In this document: in pieces, positions 23,726 through 33,539 of the stretch | How positions within the stretch are numbered: the stretch's first letter is position 1 | Layout of the letters: each line of letters starts with the position of its first letter | Source: Symbiodinium natans | Taxonomy: Eukaryota > Sar > Dinophyceae > Suessiales > Symbiodiniaceae | Reading direction: 5' to 3' | Assembly: GCA_905221605.1 (NCBI GenBank) | Contig: CAJNDS010000457.1 | Span: 62,001 to 126,000, forward strand | DNA: 64,000 nt | The notes under the pieces: generated by a model | The model's database searches: none | What the model was told of the DNA's origin: nothing | Seen by the model: the letters and a program-made list of their open reading frames with translations, nothing else | Program-made: the position numbers and the translations under genes

Positions 23726-24770
23726 AATGTGCATGAGACTTGGGCGAGACGTCATTAGAAAGTGTGGGGGAGTGCGATGTTGATCCCGAATGAGCACGCA
23801 ACTAGGCGAGAACACCAATATTGCCAAGCCAAGCCGAGCCACACTGTTGCACGGGGACGCAGCCAAGCCACACTTTTGCAAAAGAACTCCGCCGAAGTGC
23901 ACTTGCTGAGGCAGCTTTGATTTCCGCGGCGGCTCTCGATGCCGTCCTTGTGGCCATGGAGCCCCTTAGATGCCATTCACGGTTGCGACTCTACAGCCTT
24001 TCTGTTCTCTGTATATCTACACACATATTTGGGCTATTTGGGCGTTCCCCCACGAAACTGCCTACTTGTTATAGCCAAACTAGTGATTATAGCAAAGGTT
24101 CTCGCCAAACTCGTTATACATAAGTATGCATGTAAAATACGACAGAAGCCTTCTGTTTTTACGAATGCATTGGCTTGGCGATGAGGTTATCTCTGCGATG
24201 TACATTCTTTCGTTCGGAGCTGAATGATGTTCTCCAGCCATGTCTACTTTGCACGTCAGGATCCCATTCCATTATATAGATTGTTAAGTTGAAAAATGGT
24301 ATGCTAGCCATATGGTTCGCTCATTCGATACATGTGAAAGTAATTCAATGGCAGCGTTCGTTGCGTAAGACTGTCGATGGCATTCGATTCTCCCTAGTTC
24401 AATAGTTTACACAAGTTAGCTTTTTGATGAAGGCACATAACTGGGGGCCCAAGGTATCACTCCACATCACGAAGCTATGATTCACGAAAAGGTGGTTCAG
24501 ATGTTCTTCGACTGAGTAAACAATCAGGGCTGAGCTCTTTGTTGCAATTTTTGGGGGGGGTCATTTTTCATGATCACGTTACAGTAAAGGAAACAAATGG
24601 ATCACACCGAAGTTATGGTTTCATTAGTGAGTAACTTGAATGGTTTTGCCCTGATTGGCAAAGTACTGGTTTAAGGGTTCGCTGTTTTCATATTTGAGGG
24701 AGTGTGAAAAACCCAGTGGAACTGTTGTAGGCGGTGACCCCTTTATATTTGCATTCGTGTTATGAATTTC
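23726..24770. other. Unassigned DNA (probable intron)
   Basis: AT-richer sequence from 24050 to 24750 without long open frames. No feature is recognised. Confidence 0.4.
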
Positions 24771-24773
24771 TAT

Positions 24774-24873
24774 GGGGGGTTTACGAAAATAGGGTACCCC
24801 TAAAAAGTCCCACAAATAGTAGGATCCCAGGAAAACTCCAAAACAACCCACTGGTACCCTCGAAACGACCCCC
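24774..24873. mobile_element. MITE-like element, family 2
   Basis: Left end GGGGGGTTTACGAAAATAGG, core CACAAATAGTAGGATCCC, right end GGTACCCTCGAAACGACCCC. The telomere array starts at its right edge. Confidence 0.78.
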
Positions 24874-24909
24874 CCTAAACCCTAGACCCTAAACCTTAAA
24901 CCCTAAACC
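24874..24909 (+). repeat. Interstitial telomere array (CCCTAAA)
   Basis: About five imperfect units, 46 nt upstream of the exon at 24956. Confidence 0.88.
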
Positions 24910-24955
24910 CCAAGACCGAATTGGCCGAAGTCCCCGAAGTCCAAATTCAACTCAG

Positions 24956-25016
24956 GCACTCGAGTTTGGGATCCAGGCTCTCAGACAGTGGGGTGCTGAC
25001 GGCCCTTTGAGAGCAT
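24956..25016 (+). CDS. NRPS-like gene: adenylation-domain exon between A1 and A2
   Basis: A 61-nt segment after acceptor ATTCAACTCAG, open in phase 0 and reading ALEFGIQALRQWGADGPLRA. It ends with one extra base before GTGGAT. The sequence resembles the helix after motif A1 in adenylation domains, where a LAxxLRxxGV segment is usual. The trailing T joins the CA that opens the next exon (25911) to give one Ser codon, so the phases agree. A CCCTAAA array lies upstream. Confidence 0.5.
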
Positions 25017-25024
25017 GTGGATAA

Positions 25025-25124
25025 GCATGTTTCCCCTTATACAAACAGTCCTGAATAGGGATTATAGTACAACCTATTTTTAATCCCTATTAAGGATTGC
25101 TAGTATAAGGGGGAACATCCCAAC
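25025..25124. mobile_element. MITE-like foldback element, family 1
   Basis: About 100 bp. Left arm GTTTCCCCTTATACAAACAG and CTGAATAGGGATTATA; right arm TAATCCCTATTAAGGATTGC and AAGGGGGAACATCCCAA. It begins within 10 nt of the donor of the preceding exon. Confidence 0.78.
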
Positions 25125-25129
25125 ATGTG

Positions 25130-25485
25130 GATTTAGATCCTTTTCGTGGTTGGATCCAGTTTACGGATTTGATCCTACACCCAGGCCCGCCTCCTAAATC
25201 CTGAACTCAGGAAAACCTTCCCCGCCCAGCACCAGGCCCAAAGCTCCAAAGCAAGCACTTGAGAGAAGATGCTCAAGTATTCTTGGAACGTTCAGCAACC
25301 TCGCACTGAATTTCAAAACTTTGGGATATCAAGCCGTGGGCTTTGTGATCCGAGCCTCTGTGAAGATCCGATTGTGTCAGTCACGGGTCGCAATGTTCAT
25401 CTGCAGTGATCTGCAGTGTCAGCTGCATCCCGATGAGTAACAGCGGCCAAGGTTGTTAAACGCATCAAGGAGCTGGCAATGCCCA
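25130..25485. other. Intronic sequence, no feature seen
   Basis: No open frame with a domain signature, and no repeat. Confidence 0.4.
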
Positions 25486-25489
25486 AGGT

Positions 25490-25699
25490 TTGGGATGTTC
25501 CCCCTTATTTCAACAGTCCTTAAAGGGATTATTATGAGGGGGGTACTATCATCCCTATGAATGTTCAACCAGTCCTTAATAGGGATTATAATAGCGGGGT
25601 ACTATGATCCCCATTAAGCACCGTTAGTATACCATATATATTCTCATTATGCATAGTTAAATGTGTTAAATTATTATTATTACGGGGGGAACATCCCAA
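25490..25699. mobile_element. Compound MITE-like element, family 1
   Basis: 210 bp with outer ends TTGGGATGTTCCCCCTTATT and GGGGGGAACATCCCAA. The left arm is present twice (25500-25545 and 25560-25605), and an AT-rich segment (TATATATTCTCATTATGC) sits before the right end. This suggests a nested or partly duplicated copy. Confidence 0.75.
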
Positions 25700-25780
25700 G
25701 CCAAGGTGATGGCTGTCGGAACTTGAGTTCATGTTGGGAAGTCGGGCTCTCTCGCCATTGCAGCTTCAGGTCTTGCGCGC

Positions 25781-25904
25781 CTAAACCCTAAACCCTAAAC
25801 CCTAAACCCTAAACCCTAAACCCCAAACCCTAAACCCTAAACCCTAAACCCTAAACCCTAAACCCCAAACCCTAAACCCTAAACCCTAAACCCTATCCCT
25901 AAAC
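25781..25904 (+). repeat. Interstitial telomere array (CCCTAAA)
   Basis: About 17 units with occasional CCCCAAA variants, ending at the acceptor CTAAACCTGCAG of the next exon. Confidence 0.95.
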
Positions 25905-25910
25905 CTGCAG

Positions 25911-25956
25911 CATCTGCATCTGAGGTTTCCATTCGCATGACGGCCGGCTCGTCCAG
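25911..25956 (+). CDS. NRPS-like gene: adenylation-domain exon just before A2
   Basis: A 46-nt exon after acceptor ACCTGCAG. Two bases complete a Ser codon, then it reads SASEVSIRMTAGSS and ends with two bases before a GA donor (GAATTC). The pattern matches the strand before motif A2, usually like DxVAVxLxNS. Phase agrees with the exons on both sides (24956 and 26226). The immediately adjacent CCCTAAA array takes the place of a normal polypyrimidine tract. Confidence 0.5.
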
Positions 25957-26225
25957 GAATTCCCGGAGACGGTGGCAGAAACGGAAACCAAACCCCCCCA
26001 AACCAAATAAACAAATAGAAACAAAATTGACGGTACTTAGAAGTGCTAACATAAGAGCAAATAGAGCCAGCTATAGAAATGATAAAGATGTCGGTGACAC
26101 TGATGATGGTCATGATGATGATCATGATGCCCTGCGTTCTCAACCCACTCTCAGACCCCCCACCCAAACCGCGCCTGTGACGCGCAGGATCCCTCCAAGA
26201 AGATGCCGGAATGCCAAGGGGAAAG
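25957..26225. other. Intron
   Basis: Contains A-rich sequence and a GATGATGGTCATGATGATGA run. A continuing open frame here is not in the frame of the next exon. Confidence 0.35.
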
Positions 26226-26482
26226 CCATGTATGCTCCCTGGCTGCTATGGCTTCCTTTCGCAAGGCAGTCGCAGTTTTCAGGGAGTTGGAGTCTGGCGG
26301 CCCCCAGATCCTCCTGTATCTGCTCCGCGCAGGGAAGGGTCAAGAACGACCTCTTAGTTGTCCACTTAAGAAGCCCCCATGCGCGCCCTATTCCCCCAAA
26401 GAAGGTCAAGCAAAACTCTCTCTGTGCCCACTTTCACTTCATGATATCACACCTCAGGTTCTGTTCACATCGGGCTCCACAG
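26226..26482 (+). CDS. NRPS-like gene: exon with motifs A2 and first half of A3
   Basis: A 257-nt segment in one open frame. It starts HVCSLAAMASFRKAVAVF, which aligns with motif A2 (KAGAVFVPLD type). It ends DITPQVLFTSGSTG, the first half of the phosphate-binding A3 motif (TSGSTGxPK) of the AMP-binding superfamily. The motif is interrupted exactly after the glycine by a GC donor (GCATCG), and the exon at 26880 supplies TPK. The middle (Lys/Pro-rich, about residues 25-60 of the exon) is poorly conserved, so a further small intron there cannot be excluded. Confidence 0.75.
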
Positions 26483-26879
26483 GCATCGGGCCAAATCCTC
26501 GGGGGCCGGAGGTTTCACCCTGAACCCTGCCCCCCTGTACCTTAATTGCCAAACATGAAGCAAGCAGAAAGATCAATCCTAAGTCTAAGGTCCTGCGATC
26601 CTTGAAGAGGAAGCGAACCCTCAAGTTGTATACATGCCAATGGCACATCTCTTAAACTGCCCCAAGCTGGCCTAGGGCCTAGGTCAGGGCATCAGCGCCG
26701 TGCAGTGCATCACAGATGTATACGACTGTGTGATGGCACGAACTAGCTTTACCTCCTCTAGCCCGCTGTGCCACGCAACCCTCCCAAGCCCCCGAAGACC
26801 ATGAGAATCCGCAAGCATACCCGGGGGTGTTTTCCGCATCCCTGATCTTGAAACTGTTCTGTGGCGCCTTGCTTTGCAG
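26483..26879. other. Intron interrupting the A3 motif
   Basis: 397 bp with a GC donor and the acceptor GCTTTGCAG. It has no telomere repeats, unlike many other introns of the gene. Confidence 0.6.
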
Positions 26880-26953
26880 GCACCCCGAAGATTGTGCGAG
26901 CATCTGAGCAAGCAGCGGCTTGGCATGAAGCAGGCAGCAGGCGACACAACAAG
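26880..26953 (+). CDS. NRPS-like gene: exon with second half of A3
   Basis: A 74-nt exon. Two bases complete the Gly codon left by the preceding exon, then TPKIVRASEQAAAW follows, completing the A3 signature as TSGSTG plus TPK. The Trp and the helix before it fit the region after A3. The donor is GTGGCA after an AAG codon. The exact phase match across a GC-AG intron is the strongest single splice inference in the gene. Confidence 0.75.
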
Positions 26954-26995
26954 GTGGCAACCGAGGCCTGCGCCGACCTGGCCGGACTCAGTTTG

Positions 26996-27033
26996 TGATC
27001 TGACTTCCTTTGTCATGTTTGAAGGGCAGTTCT
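26996..27033 (+). CDS. NRPS-like gene: tentative small exon before A4
   Basis: A short open segment reading CDLTSFVMFE resembles the TSFxFD stretch that leads into motif A4. Splice sites are not clear, so this is only a suggestion. Confidence 0.22.
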
Positions 27034-27039
27034 TGGTTC

Positions 27040-28270
27040 ATGGCGGATCATCCTTTCGAAGCCTGAAATTTCAAATTTCAACTAGAAGGAACAAGGAACA
27101 AAATCAAAGGCCTTGCCCTTTCAACCAAGATGAACCTTGAAATCCGGAACAGAGGCCGAACAAAAACAAAAGAGAGCAGCATCTGGCCCGGAAAATTTGT
27201 GCACAGGATCCCACCACACCCCAACATGTAACTGGGCCATACTGGACCTCTTCAAGATCCTTTGGGGCACGGGCTGTCAGCTTGCTCCTGAGGTCCAAAA
27301 ACGCAAAAAAAAAACCCTTGGATGTTGCCACAGTTGGCAGTGTTTGCTTCTCAGCTGTTTATGCTAATTGCTGGGATGAGTGAACCAGGAGTGATCACGA
27401 TTTATGAGTAAGAAGCATGCATGATCTTGGGCGTACTCGCTCCCGTTTGAACCTCTCACCTCTCACAACTGTGCATGCCAGTCCGCACTCAAGCCTAACA
27501 TATATTTGTTCATTCAACGAAGAGGCATGACCTTTGCAAGGGTTATCTACGAACAAAGAGCTTGTAGGTAAGTCAATCGCAGTGAACCTGTTAGCTCGTA
27601 GTGCAAATAATTACACGAACGCCGAAGTTGGCCGTTGTCCTTGAAGATTTGCCTGCCAAAATGTTTCCACCAGTCCGATAACCCGCCCTCCAGCACCATC
27701 TGCATGGTAGCTTTGATTGCGCTACTTTGTCGAAATCGTTCTTGCTGGCTTTCTGCACGCTGGATCCTTTAAAGCGATGTAGACTTGCGGCTGGCTACTA
27801 TTCCCTGCACAGCAAAGGCCATGACTCATCTGGCACACGTCGTGCGTGTTCATAAGCTTCTGCCCACGGACGCCAGGTCCTCGAAGGTGGGTTTGGGCTC
27901 AGGTTTTGCAGGGCTTGGAGCGAATCTGACTTGCCTTTTGTTGGAAAGTGACACTGAATAAGCGTCCAAGCAACAAGGTTGAGAAATGCGTACTCGTCAC
28001 AGATCGAACTGGAGTCTGTCCGTAGCCCCTAGACAAGGACCTGATTCCAATTTGTGTCCAAAGCTTCCATCCCAGGCAGCTCCACAAGGGTACCCAAACC
28101 TCGAAGTCCCAAAATCTCTTCACAACGATGCCAAAACCCTTCGAAAACTGGTAACCACAAGGCAGCTGAACCAAGGTCGGCCTCCAGCAGACGAGCCTGT
28201 CTTGGGTGGCAGCAATGCCAGAGGCTTCGGGCACAGGAGGATACAACCAGCCCCAAAGCATGTCAGCTCA
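27040..28270. other. Intronic sequence
   Basis: Open frames on both strands near 27986-28279 have no domain support. No repeats. Confidence 0.35.
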
Positions 28271-28271
28271 G

Positions 28272-28373
28272 TTTCCTAAAACGGAGCGGTACATAATTGA
28301 GTTCCGGGACCTACAGTTGCTGTTAACGGGGTTGATACTTGGGCGCGGCAGCATTCGCAAGCAAACGACACTT
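28272..28373 (+). CDS. NRPS-like gene: adenylation-domain exon leading into A4
   Basis: A 102-nt, 34-codon exon after acceptor GTCAGCTCAG, ending at a GTGGGT donor. It reads FPKTERYIIEFRDLQ near the start and IRKQTTL at the end. The exon at 28507 continues it in phase 0 with the A4 block. The position and the LLLTG segment fit the strand-helix before A4. The following intron is 133 bp and has TTTAGGG repeats 57 nt after the donor. Confidence 0.6.
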
Positions 28374-28429
28374 GTGGGTAAATAGCTTGTCACTTCGATC
28401 CCCAAGCCCAACAATCCCCACTGCCGTTT

Positions 28430-28455
28430 AGGGTTTAGGGTTTAGGGTTTAGGGG
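28430..28455 (+). repeat. Interstitial telomere array (TTTAGGG)
   Basis: Four units inside the 133-bp intron between the exons at 28272 and 28507. Confidence 0.92.
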
Positions 28456-28506
28456 CAAACTTGCCGAACCCCTCTGCACATGGTAGTTGGCAGCACAGAA
28501 CGACAG

Positions 28507-28568
28507 GTCTGGGCGCCGCTGTTGTCGGGTGCGACTCTGGCAGTCGCGCCGCTGAGCTCTGGAGGCAG
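28507..28568 (+). CDS. NRPS-like gene: exon with motif A4
   Basis: A 62-nt exon after acceptor AACGACAG. It reads VWAPLLSGATLAVAP, a very close match to the A4 block in NRPS adenylation domains, where W..PLLSGATLV is usual. It probably ends at a GA donor (GATTTA) at 28569 or a GC donor at 28565. A CCCTAAA array starts within ten bases of the exon end. Residues that would line the substrate pocket lie between A4 and A5. Too few of those exons are resolved to predict a substrate. Confidence 0.75.
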
Positions 28569-28573
28569 GATTT

Positions 28574-28619
28574 ACCCTAAACCCCTAAGCCCTAAACCCT
28601 AAACCTTAAACCCCAAACC
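28574..28619 (+). repeat. Interstitial telomere array (CCCTAAA)
   Basis: About six imperfect units. It lies immediately after an exon rather than before one. A possible short exon follows near 28669 after CCGCACAG, but its frame is uncertain. Confidence 0.88.
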
Positions 28620-28959
28620 CAATGTAAACTTGTGGAATGTAAGTAGACATCCATCGCCTCCGCACAGCCGATGTTGGTTTCTGAAGTTCCGACCGCTCTA
28701 AATCCAAGTCCAAATAGGATTTAGGATCCCGAGGCCTGGACCACAACCTACTCTTTGTGTTGTGTGTTCTCCGTTTCTGCTGTTGACCTTGAACTTCGAT
28801 GGGCCAGGTGCCAAAGATCTGGAAGTCCTGGTTGCAAGCTTAGTGGTCTGGGCACTGACAAACTCCTCAAGATTGCTTGCAGGACTTGCAGACGCTTGGA
28901 ACATGTACAGTTCGTAGTGTTAAGCCAAGTGTGCCAACATGCCCTTCTTTGCCGACTAG

Positions 28960-29159
<200 letters not shown>

Positions 29160-29169
29160 TATTTTATTG

Positions 29170-29790
29170 AACGCTGAGCGAGCGGGCTCTGCTCATTGCG
29201 GGCGATTCGCACCGTTCTGAGCACCGAAAATTAGTTTGGAGCGGTGGTTAGAGAGGTGAAACCGAATTCACTAGGTGTAGATCAGTGTGAGACGAGGCGA
29301 GCTTCTTGACTTGGTTAGAGTGTTGAGCAAGAGCTGTAGCTAGTTAGCTAGCTGTCATATGGGTGAAAAGAGTTGTAGCTCCCGTCATCCTACTGTGTCT
29401 CACTGCGTCCAGTAGACACGCACCTTCCTGCAAGTGGGTCGTACCTGATTGGCCGTCTCCCTCAATGTCCATCTTGTGGCGTCCCACATGGATCATTGAT
29501 GCAGGAAGGCAGAGGACCGTAGAGCAGTCACTTTGGCAGATTTGCAGCAGTGTGTGTTGGGCTGGGCCTCCCGGATTCAGAGTAAGGCAATCCTCACTAG
29601 GTACATGGCTGGTGAAGAAATGAGCTCAAACTGCAATAATGTTAAGACCTGCTTTTTCCCCAGTGCTGTGCGACCTCTCAATCGTCGATGTTTGTTACTT
29701 TTGTACATGGGAGCAGTGCTCCTCACCAGCTGAGCAGTGCTCAGATTAAGGCTGGTTCGGCCTTGAGATTAAAGTAAAGAAGAAAACAGG
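29170..29790. other. Unassigned DNA (probable intron)
   Basis: A plus-strand frame at 29533-29733 contains KTCFFPSAVRPLN, which is reminiscent of the C-terminal end of LINE reverse transcriptases. No RT motifs are present, so this is not called as an element. Confidence 0.3.
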
Positions 29791-29797
29791 CCAGTGT

Positions 29798-30466
29798 TCA
29801 GCGTCCAGGAGCTGAACTGCCGGACTCTGCATGTTGTTCAAGCGTGCTGTATCCCACCACTGGAACTGGTGGGCCAGTAAGCGTGTGGATCGGGGAGACG
29901 AGGACGTGTTGATGGGGTCCAGCCGGCCCCTCATAGTTGTGGACGTGCCCCTGTTGCAGCTGGAAGAACCAGGTGCGGCGTGGAACACCTTGAATGACCA
30001 CGACCGGCCCTGGGCTGAGCGTCAAGCTCCAGAGTTGCAGCCTTTCCCCCGGTGTATACACTGGGGGCGCAGCTTCGTGCATTGGCCTTGTTCCTGGGAG
30101 TGGAAAGTCCGTTCCACTGCGTGATGGTGGTGGTGGCCCGGCCGGGCTAATGTAGGGAGGCACCCCATTCCAAGCGATAGACAAGTTCTGGGCAGGCGTG
30201 GTAGGAAGGCCACCTTCCTCTGGTCGTCCAGTGCGAGCCTTTGCTGCTGGGCGCAGCTGAGTGTCACGTGCTGGCGCTGTGGGCATCTCGTCTGGGGAGG
30301 ATCGAAATAGTGAATCCGTCTCCGACTCTTCACCTAAGTCAACGGCCTCCGCTTCCGAGCCATCCTGCTCCCCTTCAAATAGTGAATCCGTCTCCGACTC
30401 TGCACTTTCCCCTGTCATTGCTGGCGTGGCGTCAGGCTCTGTGCGACAATGGCGTTTCGGCGACAT
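29798..30466 (-). CDS. Hypothetical protein with acidic ESETDSLF repeats
   Basis: A 222-codon minus-strand ORF beginning MSPKRHCRTEPDATPAM. The N-terminal third is acidic and contains two copies of ESETDSLF spaced about 27 residues apart. The middle is Pro-rich (GPPPPSRSG). The C-terminal third is less biased and has several aromatic residues. No domain is recognised. No signal peptide or membrane span is seen. It lies opposite the synthetase gene, inside the region read as its intron between the A4 and A5 exons. It could be an independent gene, an exon, or a chance ORF. The repeated motif argues mildly for real coding. Confidence 0.4.
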   Translation of the reverse strand: MSPKRHCRTEPDATPAMTGESAESETDSLFEGEQDGSEAEAVDLGEESETDSLFRSSPDEMPTAPARDTQLRPAAKARTGRPEEGGLPTTPAQNLSIAWNGVPPYISPAGPPPPSRSGTDFPLPGTRPMHEAAPPVYTPGERLQLWSLTLSPGPVVVIQGVPRRTWFFQLQQGHVHNYEGPAGPHQHVLVSPIHTLTGPPVPVVGYSTLEQHAESGSSAPGR

Positions 30467-30469
30467 TCG

Positions 30470-31310
30470 GAGGAAGTTGGAGACTTACACGTAAAACAGA
30501 GAAATTGAGCCAGGGCCTAGTGCAATTAGCTTTTTTAAAGCACTGTTTGTTGATGCACCTGTGTTGCCTAGTACCATGGCAGAGCGTGTAGCGTGCGAAC
30601 ACACTCGGATTGTTCTTGAGCAGACCCGGCCTCACTTTTGGAAGGGGTACGCTGCTCCAGGCTCGAGACCTGCCCGGCGGTCCGCCGGGGTGAACCGCTC
30701 TAGGCGGCAATTCCGGTATCCGCACCTCACAATGTGAGGCCAGCCGCAGAGCCCCTTGCGTGGTGGGTAAATTTCTTTGCCGAGTTGTGTCTGTATCGGC
30801 AGCTATTCTAGCCACTGAGCTGCTCCTCGTCTCAAGAACGAGTCCGGCACAGAAGCGCACCCCTGTGGTAACGAGCGATACTGAAGAAGGGGGCCAGCCT
30901 CGTGTGACTAGTAGCCGAGACGGTGCCCTGCCAGGTGAAGTGTGGCTGCTTGAGGCTAGGAGGACAGGAGTCTTTAGAGCGGTGCGTGGCTGTTTGGATC
31001 GGTCTACTTGTCATGTAAGTGCTCCGTTTTGTTTCTGGGCTCGCTGCCGTCGTTGGGTTCTCCATCCTGGAGCATCGCGGACCTTGGTAGCTTTGCTTAG
31101 CTTGGCTATTTGCCTGCAACACAGTGATGAGCAACGGCAGACTCTGCTTGATGATGTGAGATGACTGAAGTTTGCCAGAGGTGAGAGGAGGATTATAAAC
31201 AGCTGTCAAGAACAACCAAGTCCTCAGGCTTGCAGGGGTTTTTCTGTCCGTTCGGATGTATCCGGCGGCCAATGGAGGCAAAAGAGGATGGAGAAACGTC
31301 TTGACATCAT
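30470..31310. other. Unassigned DNA (probable intron)
   Basis: ORFs on both strands (30760-31164 plus, 30832-31281 minus) overlap each other and have no recognisable domain. Confidence 0.35.
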
Positions 31311-31315
31311 AGCAG

Positions 31316-31797
<482 letters not shown>

Positions 31798-31799
31798 TT

Positions 31800-32765
31800 G
31801 CTGCGACTGCTACATGGGGATGATGACGTCCATGTTGCCGCTGCATGCGATTGGCCACAGCAACCGTGCTGATTGGATGATAACGTCCCTATGACCAGTG
31901 GCGGCGAATGCCCACAGCATCCACGCCGGTTTTGCAATCGAATGGCGATTGTCATGAGGGTCTTCCATTTCCTATAAGTATTTCATCCTCTAGCAGGGGT
32001 TCTGGGTTCTACTGTCTCCGTATAGGGACCTCGGTGAATGCTGCATGACGAAGCTTGCTATCCAGGCGAAATTCGCGTCCAAGGGCTGCAGCTTGCAACA
32101 GTACGTCCCGTCCGTGTTGGAGGCCCTTTCACAGGTTTTTGCTGACACACGAAGCGCACGATGTACCTTCAGGGTCTTTCGATTCCCGTGATCGGTCATT
32201 CCTTTGAGCAGCAGTCTGCTGTTTCAAGCTGCCGTTCTCGGGGTTCTCCCTGCAGCGGCAGGGTACTTGTAGTAGGAATTGTGGGATGTTAATTTCAACG
32301 ACCCGCGACCCACCTCTACCTGAGCTTCTGTAACATACCGGGGGCCCGAACCCAATGAAGGCCCAGACCGCGCGGGGGGGGGGAGGCGGGGGGGGAGGGG
32401 GTGGGGGGCCCCTCTGGCATATTGTTCTTGGGGGCATACGGTGATCAACTTTCACATCCCAGCCTGACGCCGCACTTGAAGGTTGGTCAGATCACCGCAT
32501 CTCGATGGTACGTTAGAGTGTCCCCCCAAAAAGAATTGAAGGTTTGTGCGAGGACGCCATGAAAGCCTTGAAGCGTGCAAGCGCACGGGCGGGGTGCAAG
32601 TGCCAAATATTCAGAATGTAATTCAGAAGCGAGCATGCTTCTGGATTTGGACTCTCTTTTTTTTCGGACAGACACAGTGCGCAAGCCAGCCATGGCAAAG
32701 TCGGGCAGGGTTTAAGTTCGGGTTTTGGTATGTAGCTTATGTTTAGGGATTCCGAGAGAAGAGGG
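31800..32765. other. Unassigned DNA (probable intron)
   Basis: Contains a G-rich stretch at 32378-32410. No domain-bearing frame. Confidence 0.35.
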
Positions 32766-32770
32766 CTTTG

Positions 32771-32886
32771 ACCCTAAACCCTTAACCCTAAACCCTAAAC
32801 CCTAAACCCTATACCGTAAACCCTGAACCCTAAACCCTAAACCCTAAACCCTAAACCCCTAAACCCTAAACCCTAAACCCTAAACC
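32771..32886 (+). repeat. Interstitial telomere array (CCCTAAA)
   Basis: About 16 units with a few variants, ending 6 nt before the exon at 32893. Confidence 0.95.
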
Positions 32887-32892
32887 CAACAG

Positions 32893-32984
32893 CTCCAAGC
32901 TTCCCAAACCCGCCCCATGCGAGGCCATGATCACTGCGGAGCTTCGGCCTCTTGGCGGTGCCTGCCGCCACTTGGTGCTCACCG
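32893..32984 (+). CDS. NRPS-like gene: adenylation-domain exon before A5
   Basis: A 92-nt exon after acceptor CCCAACAG, with one leading base and then open codons ending CRHLVLTG. This matches the LRHLVLGGE strand between A4 and A5 in adenylation domains. It ends in phase 1 at a GC donor (GCACCT). The next exon (33449) opens with GG, which restores Gly and gives LTG followed by EPLSSEL, as the family predicts. CCCTAAA lies upstream and TTTAGGG downstream. Confidence 0.72.
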
Positions 32985-33018
32985 GCACCTTGGGTTCGCA
33001 CATCTGGGGGTCAACAAG

Positions 33019-33072
33019 GGGTTTAGGGTTTAGGGTTTAGGGTTTAGGGTTTAGGGTTTAGGGTTTAGGGTT
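33019..33072 (+). repeat. Interstitial telomere array (TTTAGGG)
   Basis: Seven to eight perfect units, starting 34 nt after the GC donor of the preceding exon. Confidence 0.95.
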
Positions 33073-33448
33073 ACTGAAGGCTTCAGGTCGATTGCCGGGA
33101 TGGCGGTCCCGGGCCCAGGGCTTGGCACTGGACAATGACCGGAGCTTGGATGACTCGGGTTCATGATGGGATGTCGTTTTCATGAGACGCCCGATGCAGC
33201 AGAAACGTTTTGCTGAACACCCGTTTGAGCATCTGAGGCCTCAGCCTGTTTCCGCGTCAAAGAAGGGAAGATATGTTCCCGAGAGCTAGGCAACCTTCAC
33301 GAAGAAGCAGCCCAGTTCATGGCCGAATGAATTTATCTTAAGTTTTCCTGAGTATGCCCTGTCCGTGGGCCCTTCTCAAGCACCACGGCGGGAACATCCT
33401 GCCTGTTACCTCAAAGCCTCGGACCCAAACCTGCAAGTCTTTGCTGAG

Positions 33449-33531
33449 GGGAGCCGCTCTCCAGTGAACTTTGCAGCCGGCTTTCGCGCATCGGGACCTT
33501 TGTGCTGCGGAACCACTACGGTCAGACTGAG
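33449..33531 (+). CDS. NRPS-like gene: exon with motif A5
   Basis: An 83-nt exon after acceptor TTTGCTGAG. After the two bases that complete Gly it reads EPLSSELCSRL and then VLRNHYGQTE, followed by a GTGGCC donor. NHYGQTE is the A5 motif (NxYGPTE/YGQTE) that contacts the adenine and ribose of AMP. EPLSSEL matches the GExLxxxL segment just before it. The exon starts in the correct phase after 32984 and ends in phase 0. Confidence 0.8.
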
Positions 33532-33539
33532 GTGGCCGG

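Noticed and set aside
29533..29733. LINE reverse-transcriptase-like C-terminus (KTCFFPSAVRPLN)
   Set aside because: Only a dozen residues are suggestive. No RT or endonuclease motif is present upstream, and the CTA microsatellite interrupts the region.
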